Source: UBA4416 sp040387475
Lineage (GTDB): Bacteria; Bacteroidota; Bacteroidia; B-17B0; Aurantibacillaceae
Length of the DNA stretch: 64,000 nt
Assembly: GCA_040387475.1 (NCBI GenBank)
Contig: JAZKDT010000008.1
Span: forward strand, 50,679-114,678
Reading direction: 5' to 3'
Shown: positions 60,555 through 64,000 of the stretch, piece after piece
Position numbering within the stretch: position 1 is the stretch's first letter
How the letters are laid out: the number at the start of each line of letters is the position of its first letter
Notes under the pieces: model-generated
What the model saw: only the letters and a program-made list of their open reading frames with translations
Database searches by the model: none
What the model was told of the DNA's origin: nothing
Program-made: the position numbers and the translations under genes

Positions 60555-62934
60555 CCTTATTCTTTTAAATCCTGTTAAGGTTGCAAATGGTTGTGGCTTT
60601 AGTTTGATGCCCGAAGAATACAGGGTATATCTGTTCAATCAATCGGCATTGAACCGAAACGAGCTACTTCCCCTGTTTTATTCTACAGAATATTTTTATA
60701 ATCAGTCTGGTTATTATTACGATAGAAATCTAACAGAATTTGATGAGACCTACAGCCCCAACGAATTGGCCAATGCTAAAGAATGGAAAGAACAAACAAA
60801 ATATAAGGGCCCGGTTAACGACATTGTTTCGGTAGTTTATCATCTGGATATCAATAGCGTGATATTGCATGCTGACAGCACTGTTAAACAACATCCCTTC
60901 TTAAAACATTTAGTGAGAACGCGTAAACAGGAATACAATTACCTGGTGTATGCAAAAAAATGTGAACTCATTTATGAGGAAACGGATCCATGGGGTCTAA
61001 AACCTGATAACAACATTTACCTGCGTGAACTCGAGAAAGAAGGTAAAGCTCAGGTTGACAAAAAAATAAATCCATTTCTTCAATTGAGGTACGCCTACCA
61101 GTTACTAAAAATTAGTTTTTATCACCCTGGAATTGGCAATAGCGTTGAGGATATATATAATCAATATATCAAAACGAGCAAACAAAATACATGGTTAAAG
61201 GCTTCAGCCCAATTTTATGTTTACCAGTCAGTAGGCTTTTCGTCTGAAGAATTTCAATACCACCTGAGTTTAAGCTTTGATGAAACCATCGATAAAAAAT
61301 TCAGATGTGTGCAATTGTTCAACAGGAAACACTATCTGCAAACGCTTAAAAAAGCAAAAAACGATCACCAGCGGGCAATCATCTATGTGATGTACGAATT
61401 ACAAAACCCTGCACGTTCATTAACTAACCTGAAAAAGATCTATCAGCTGGATGCCCGCAATGAATACTTATCTTTTTTAATAGCGCGCGAGATTAATAAA
61501 ATAGAAGATTGGTTACTGACTCCTGAATTAACGAGCATGCAACCTGCTATTATGGAGTATCAATACAGAGATGATGATTCATTGGCCCGCCTTATAAACA
61601 TTAAATCTTTATCCAATAAAAAGTACCTGTTTGAAATGTATGCTTTTGTAAATGACCTTATCAAAATCAGTACTTCTGATAAACTGTCAGAATACCATGT
61701 TTTAGCGTCTAACCTTTGTATTTTATTGCATCAAAAAGAAAAAGGACTGAATCATCTGTTGCTGGCTGAGACTAATAATAAATCGATGCAGCTTACCTAC
61801 CAGATCACGTTTAATAAAATTGCGCTGCAAATGGATGGTAATACATTACTGACAGAGCCGTTACGACAACAGATACTGAATTTTGTTGCATTCAACAAAC
61901 AATATCCTGCACTGGTGGTTCATCAGCAAACATCCCTGCATCAACTTTACCTGTATATTGGCAGCCGTTTAATACAAGCCAATGATGTGGCCAATGGTAT
62001 TTTATTTTGTAGTAAAACCGAACGCCCACTGGGAGAAATCGGTTATTGGAAAACGAAAAGCTATTTGGAATTATTATTGGAAAAAGCTAAACCACGCCAT
62101 TATGATGATATAATCAGTTTGATCGATAAGCCGCGTAAAACTCTTTTTGAAAAATTTTTGCTGGACCGGAGCGAATTTGCAAGTCAGGACAATTATTATG
62201 GTTATCCGGATTCGGCAAGGGTTACCAAAAATAAGATCCTGGATTACAAAAGCATGTATTATGTGCAACAGGATATGTTGGATAGTGCTTTGAAGTGCGT
62301 TACTCAAATTGACGCGAGATACTGGACTGAATATCCTTATAATTTATTTAAATGCTTTCCTTTCATTTCAGGCAATGCTGTAGACTATCAGAGTAACAAC
62401 GATTTTTATGCCTATAATAAGCGACAGTATTTACAGCGCATGGTAGACGTGAAATATTTAATTGACAATCAAATTGGAGATGTATCTAAACATTATTTTG
62501 TTTTGGCTAACGGTTATTTCAATATGTCGTACCATGGCAATTACTGGATCATGAATATGCCTTATAAATTGAGTGATGAAATGGATAATGGTTTTTACAA
62601 CTTTTCCAGTACCACAAAAAAATTCCTGGATAATTATTATGGTTGCCAACAGGCAGAGCAGTATTTCCTGAAAGCTTTTGAAAGTACCAAAGACACTGCA
62701 TTGGCAGCTATCTGTATCAGCAAAGCGAGCTTATGCAATAATAATCTGCAAACCCTCAACTGGCGACTAAATAACAGTTTTGATAGAAAGAAATATGAGT
62801 GGACAAAGGAATTGAAAATTATTCCGGATAAGTACAAACATCTTTTTTTAAACAAGTATAAGCATAAAGATTTTTACGAAGATTTTGTATCTAATTGCTA
62901 TCATTACAAACATGTGAATAGCTATTATTATTAA
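60526..62934 (+). CDS. Large secreted helical protein of unknown function
   Basis: 802 residues. Signal peptide MKKYIILFVSLILLNPVKV with NGCGFS after, so the first Cys might be lipidated, though the lipobox is poor (VANGC). The rest is helical with repeated hydrophobic patterns and many Tyr/Phe/Lys, compatible with TPR-like solenoid repeats (YHLSLSFDETIDKKFRC; QAEQYFLKAFEST). No named domain is recognised. It starts 29 bases inside the upstream gene. The two may form one envelope module. No terminator signal was seen at the 3' end. Confidence 0.65.
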   Translation: MKKYIILFVSLILLNPVKVANGCGFSLMPEEYRVYLFNQSALNRNELLPLFYSTEYFYNQSGYYYDRNLTEFDETYSPNELANAKEWKEQTKYKGPVNDIVSVVYHLDINSVILHADSTVKQHPFLKHLVRTRKQEYNYLVYAKKCELIYEETDPWGLKPDNNIYLRELEKEGKAQVDKKINPFLQLRYAYQLLKISFYHPGIGNSVEDIYNQYIKTSKQNTWLKASAQFYVYQSVGFSSEEFQYHLSLSFDETIDKKFRCVQLFNRKHYLQTLKKAKNDHQRAIIYVMYELQNPARSLTNLKKIYQLDARNEYLSFLIAREINKIEDWLLTPELTSMQPAIMEYQYRDDDSLARLINIKSLSNKKYLFEMYAFVNDLIKISTSDKLSEYHVLASNLCILLHQKEKGLNHLLLAETNNKSMQLTYQITFNKIALQMDGNTLLTEPLRQQILNFVAFNKQYPALVVHQQTSLHQLYLYIGSRLIQANDVANGILFCSKTERPLGEIGYWKTKSYLELLLEKAKPRHYDDIISLIDKPRKTLFEKFLLDRSEFASQDNYYGYPDSARVTKNKILDYKSMYYVQQDMLDSALKCVTQIDARYWTEYPYNLFKCFPFISGNAVDYQSNNDFYAYNKRQYLQRMVDVKYLIDNQIGDVSKHYFVLANGYFNMSYHGNYWIMNMPYKLSDEMDNGFYNFSSTTKKFLDNYYGCQQAEQYFLKAFESTKDTALAAICISKASLCNNNLQTLNWRLNNSFDRKKYEWTKELKIIPDKYKHLFLNKYKHKDFYEDFVSNCYHYKHVNSYYY

Positions 62935-63009
62935 TGTATACTATTTTGTCAACCTGAACCGTTCCAATGCTATCCGGGCAAAGGGCTTTCTCATCAAATT
63001 TCCCTATGA

Positions 63010-63033
63010 TTCTCGACTTCGCTCGAACTGACA
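63010..63033. repeat. Dispersed GACTTCGCTCGA repeat
   Basis: TTCTCGACTTCGCTCGAACT plus GACA, identical to copies at 20593 and 26616, lying just past the rsmE stop. Confidence 0.85.
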
Positions 63034-63039
63034 AATATA

Positions 63040-63738
63040 TTATGAATTGATAGACGCAAAAGCCCCACAGGCAAACAACCCTGCAGTTTCTGTCCGCAAC
63101 CGGCTTTCGCCCAAAGCAACCGGTAAATAAGAAGCCGTCAAAGCTAAAGCAATTTCATCTTTGGTAAAATCACCTTCTGGTCCCACTAAAACAGTGAATG
63201 ATTTATTAAGCGCTATATATTGTTTGATCTGTTGCTTGGATTCTTTTTCGCAATGAGCGATCAATTTAATATCAGAAGTATTTGTTTTAATAAATTCTTT
63301 GAAATCAATCAAAGTATTGAGTTTGGGAATAAAGGCCTGCTGACTTTGTTTAACAGCCGCTTCGGCTACTTTTTTTAAACGATCGTCCTTAATAACGGTG
63401 CGTTCCGAATTTTTGCATTTAATAAACGTGATCTCATCCACCCCTATCTCAACGGCTTTCTCCACAAACCATTCGGTTCGTTCAATATTTTTAGTTGGTG
63501 CAATGGCAATGTGCAAGCGATAATGACGGCTTTGCTTTACAGTTTCTTTTTCTGTTAAAGATACCGCACATTGTTTAGCATGAGCCGCTTCGATCTTTCC
63601 AATGGCAACGGTTCCGTTTCCGTCGATAACACGAATCACATCTCCTGCTTTATGTCTCAATACCTTTACACAATGCAGCGATTCATCTTCATTTAAGATA
63701 GCCAGGTTATTTTGTATGATTCCGAAGAAAGTATTCAT
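63040..63738 (-). CDS. rsmE: 16S rRNA (uracil-1498-N3)-methyltransferase
   Basis: 232 residues. SPOUT-class methyltransferase: N-terminal PUA-like part (HCVKVLRHKAGDVIRVIDGNG, about 22-42), then ERTEWFVEKAVEIGVDEITF and the SAM-binding knot VGPEGDFTKDEI (about 190-201) and LGESRLRTETAG. It methylates U1498 in the 30S subunit. A TACCTTTG box lies at 63755-63762, minus strand. Confidence 0.94.
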   Translation of the reverse strand: MNTFFGIIQNNLAILNEDESLHCVKVLRHKAGDVIRVIDGNGTVAIGKIEAAHAKQCAVSLTEKETVKQSRHYRLHIAIAPTKNIERTEWFVEKAVEIGVDEITFIKCKNSERTVIKDDRLKKVAEAAVKQSQQAFIPKLNTLIDFKEFIKTNTSDIKLIAHCEKESKQQIKQYIALNKSFTVLVGPEGDFTKDEIALALTASYLPVALGESRLRTETAGLFACGAFASINS

Positions 63739-63754
63739 AATTGTTAAAGAAGCC

Positions 63755-63762
63755 CAAAGGTA
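63755..63762 (-). promoter_or_regulatory. Promoter -7 box of rsmE
   Basis: TACCTTTG on the minus strand matches the consensus exactly; it lies 17 bases before the start codon. No upstream TTG at proper distance was seen. Confidence 0.4.
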
Positions 63763-63772
63763 AAGATTATTA

Positions 63773-63855
63773 ATTACGAATCATTACGAATATACCAATC
63801 TGTATTTACTAAACTTTACAGTTTCGATTCGTACATTCGTATGATATTCGTAATC
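63773..63855. repeat. Inverted ACGAAT repeat
   Basis: The left arm (63773-63800, containing ATTACGAATATACCAATC) and right arm (63826-63855) are imperfect reverse complements built from ACGAAT units. Similar ACGAATATACG text occurs near 17220 and 30580, so it may be a dispersed repeat family. Confidence 0.5.
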
Positions 63856-63878
63856 ACATTTTTTAACAGGAACATTCA

Positions 63879-64000
63879 TTGAATTATCTGGCCCATAGCT
63901 ATCTCTCTTATCAAAACACTGATCTTATTATCGGCAATTTTATTGCTGACTCTATCCGTGGCAACCATTTTGATGGATTAACCGAAGATATCATCAAAGG
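63879..64000 (+). CDS. ACP phosphodiesterase (start only)
   Basis: About 40 residues visible from TTG at 63879: MNYLAHSYLSYQNTDLIIGN followed by FIADSIRGNHFDGL. This matches the N-terminus of the AcpH-type acyl-carrier-protein phosphodiesterase (NYLAHxYLS...GNFIADxxRG), which removes the 4'-phosphopantetheine arm from ACP. The 3' end lies outside the window. The start TTG is chosen as the family begins MNYLAH. Confidence 0.75.
   Translation, partial: MNYLAHSYLSYQNTDLIIGNFIADSIRGNHFDGLTEDIIK

Overview
The window comes from a Bacteroidota (Sphingobacteriia/Flavobacteriia-like) chromosome. Four secreted proteins end in the type IX secretion (T9SS) C-terminal sorting domain, and a PorX-type regulator is present. 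Many genes are preceded by the Bacteroidota promoter signature TAnnTTTG with an upstream TTG. Composition is AT-rich and even. I see no prophage, insertion sequence, CRISPR array or plasmid gene.

Layout. 1-4.8 kb: two tandem paralogous YfhO-type membrane proteins, the first cut by the window edge. 5-7 kb: a DinB protein, a 42-bp minisatellite and a secreted dienelactone hydrolase. 7.2-10.2 kb: a cold-related patch with a double DUF3494 ice-binding protein, a cold-shock protein with a long leader, and a lone receiver protein. 10.2-12.6 kb: an outer-membrane beta-barrel receptor. 13.1-14.7 kb: a compact operon SRPBCC-ArsR-VOC-SRPBCC preceded by two identical 16-bp palindromes. 15.1 kb: tRNA-Glu(UUC). 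15.3-31.7 kb: mostly minus-strand housekeeping genes (acyltransferase, DUF502, hemF, LysM-PBP protein, guaA, a LuxR-type regulator, rnz, pyrB, pyrR, purA, an MBL hydrolase, a rhomboid protease, SAM hydroxide adenosyltransferase). 31.8-42.2 kb: plus-strand genes for phoH, MazG, a VWA protein, a partial UDP-sugar (Wbp) set, queE and metabolic enzymes. 42-50 kb: efp, two paralogous small cytoplasmic proteins, a beta-propeller protein and a Pif1-type helicase. 50.2-59.5 kb: a TerB-ABCG transporter, bamD, omega subunit, coaBC, DUF4835, DUF3078 and porX, an envelope-biogenesis block. 59.5-62.9 kb: two overlapping genes of unknown function. 63-64 kb: rsmE and the start of an ACP phosphodiesterase gene.

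How genes work together. BamD, DUF4835, DUF3078 and PorX fit outer-membrane assembly and T9SS control; the sorted proteins at 7.2, 24.2, 34.6 and 43 kb are likely cargo. guaA, purA, pyrB, pyrR and MazG serve nucleotide metabolism. The ArsR operon looks self-regulated through its twin operators.

The strongest items for a second look are the twin ArsR operators, two unrelated tandem arrays with 21-bp-based periods, the cold module, several TTG/GTG starts placed about 7 nt after a promoter -7 box (candidate leaderless mRNAs), an unannotated 35-residue membrane microprotein, several families of dispersed intergenic repeats that corrupt naive start calls, and the orphan gene pair at 59.5-62.9 kb. 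No clearly new defence or mobile system is visible. All functional statements rest on reading motifs by eye, without database searches.
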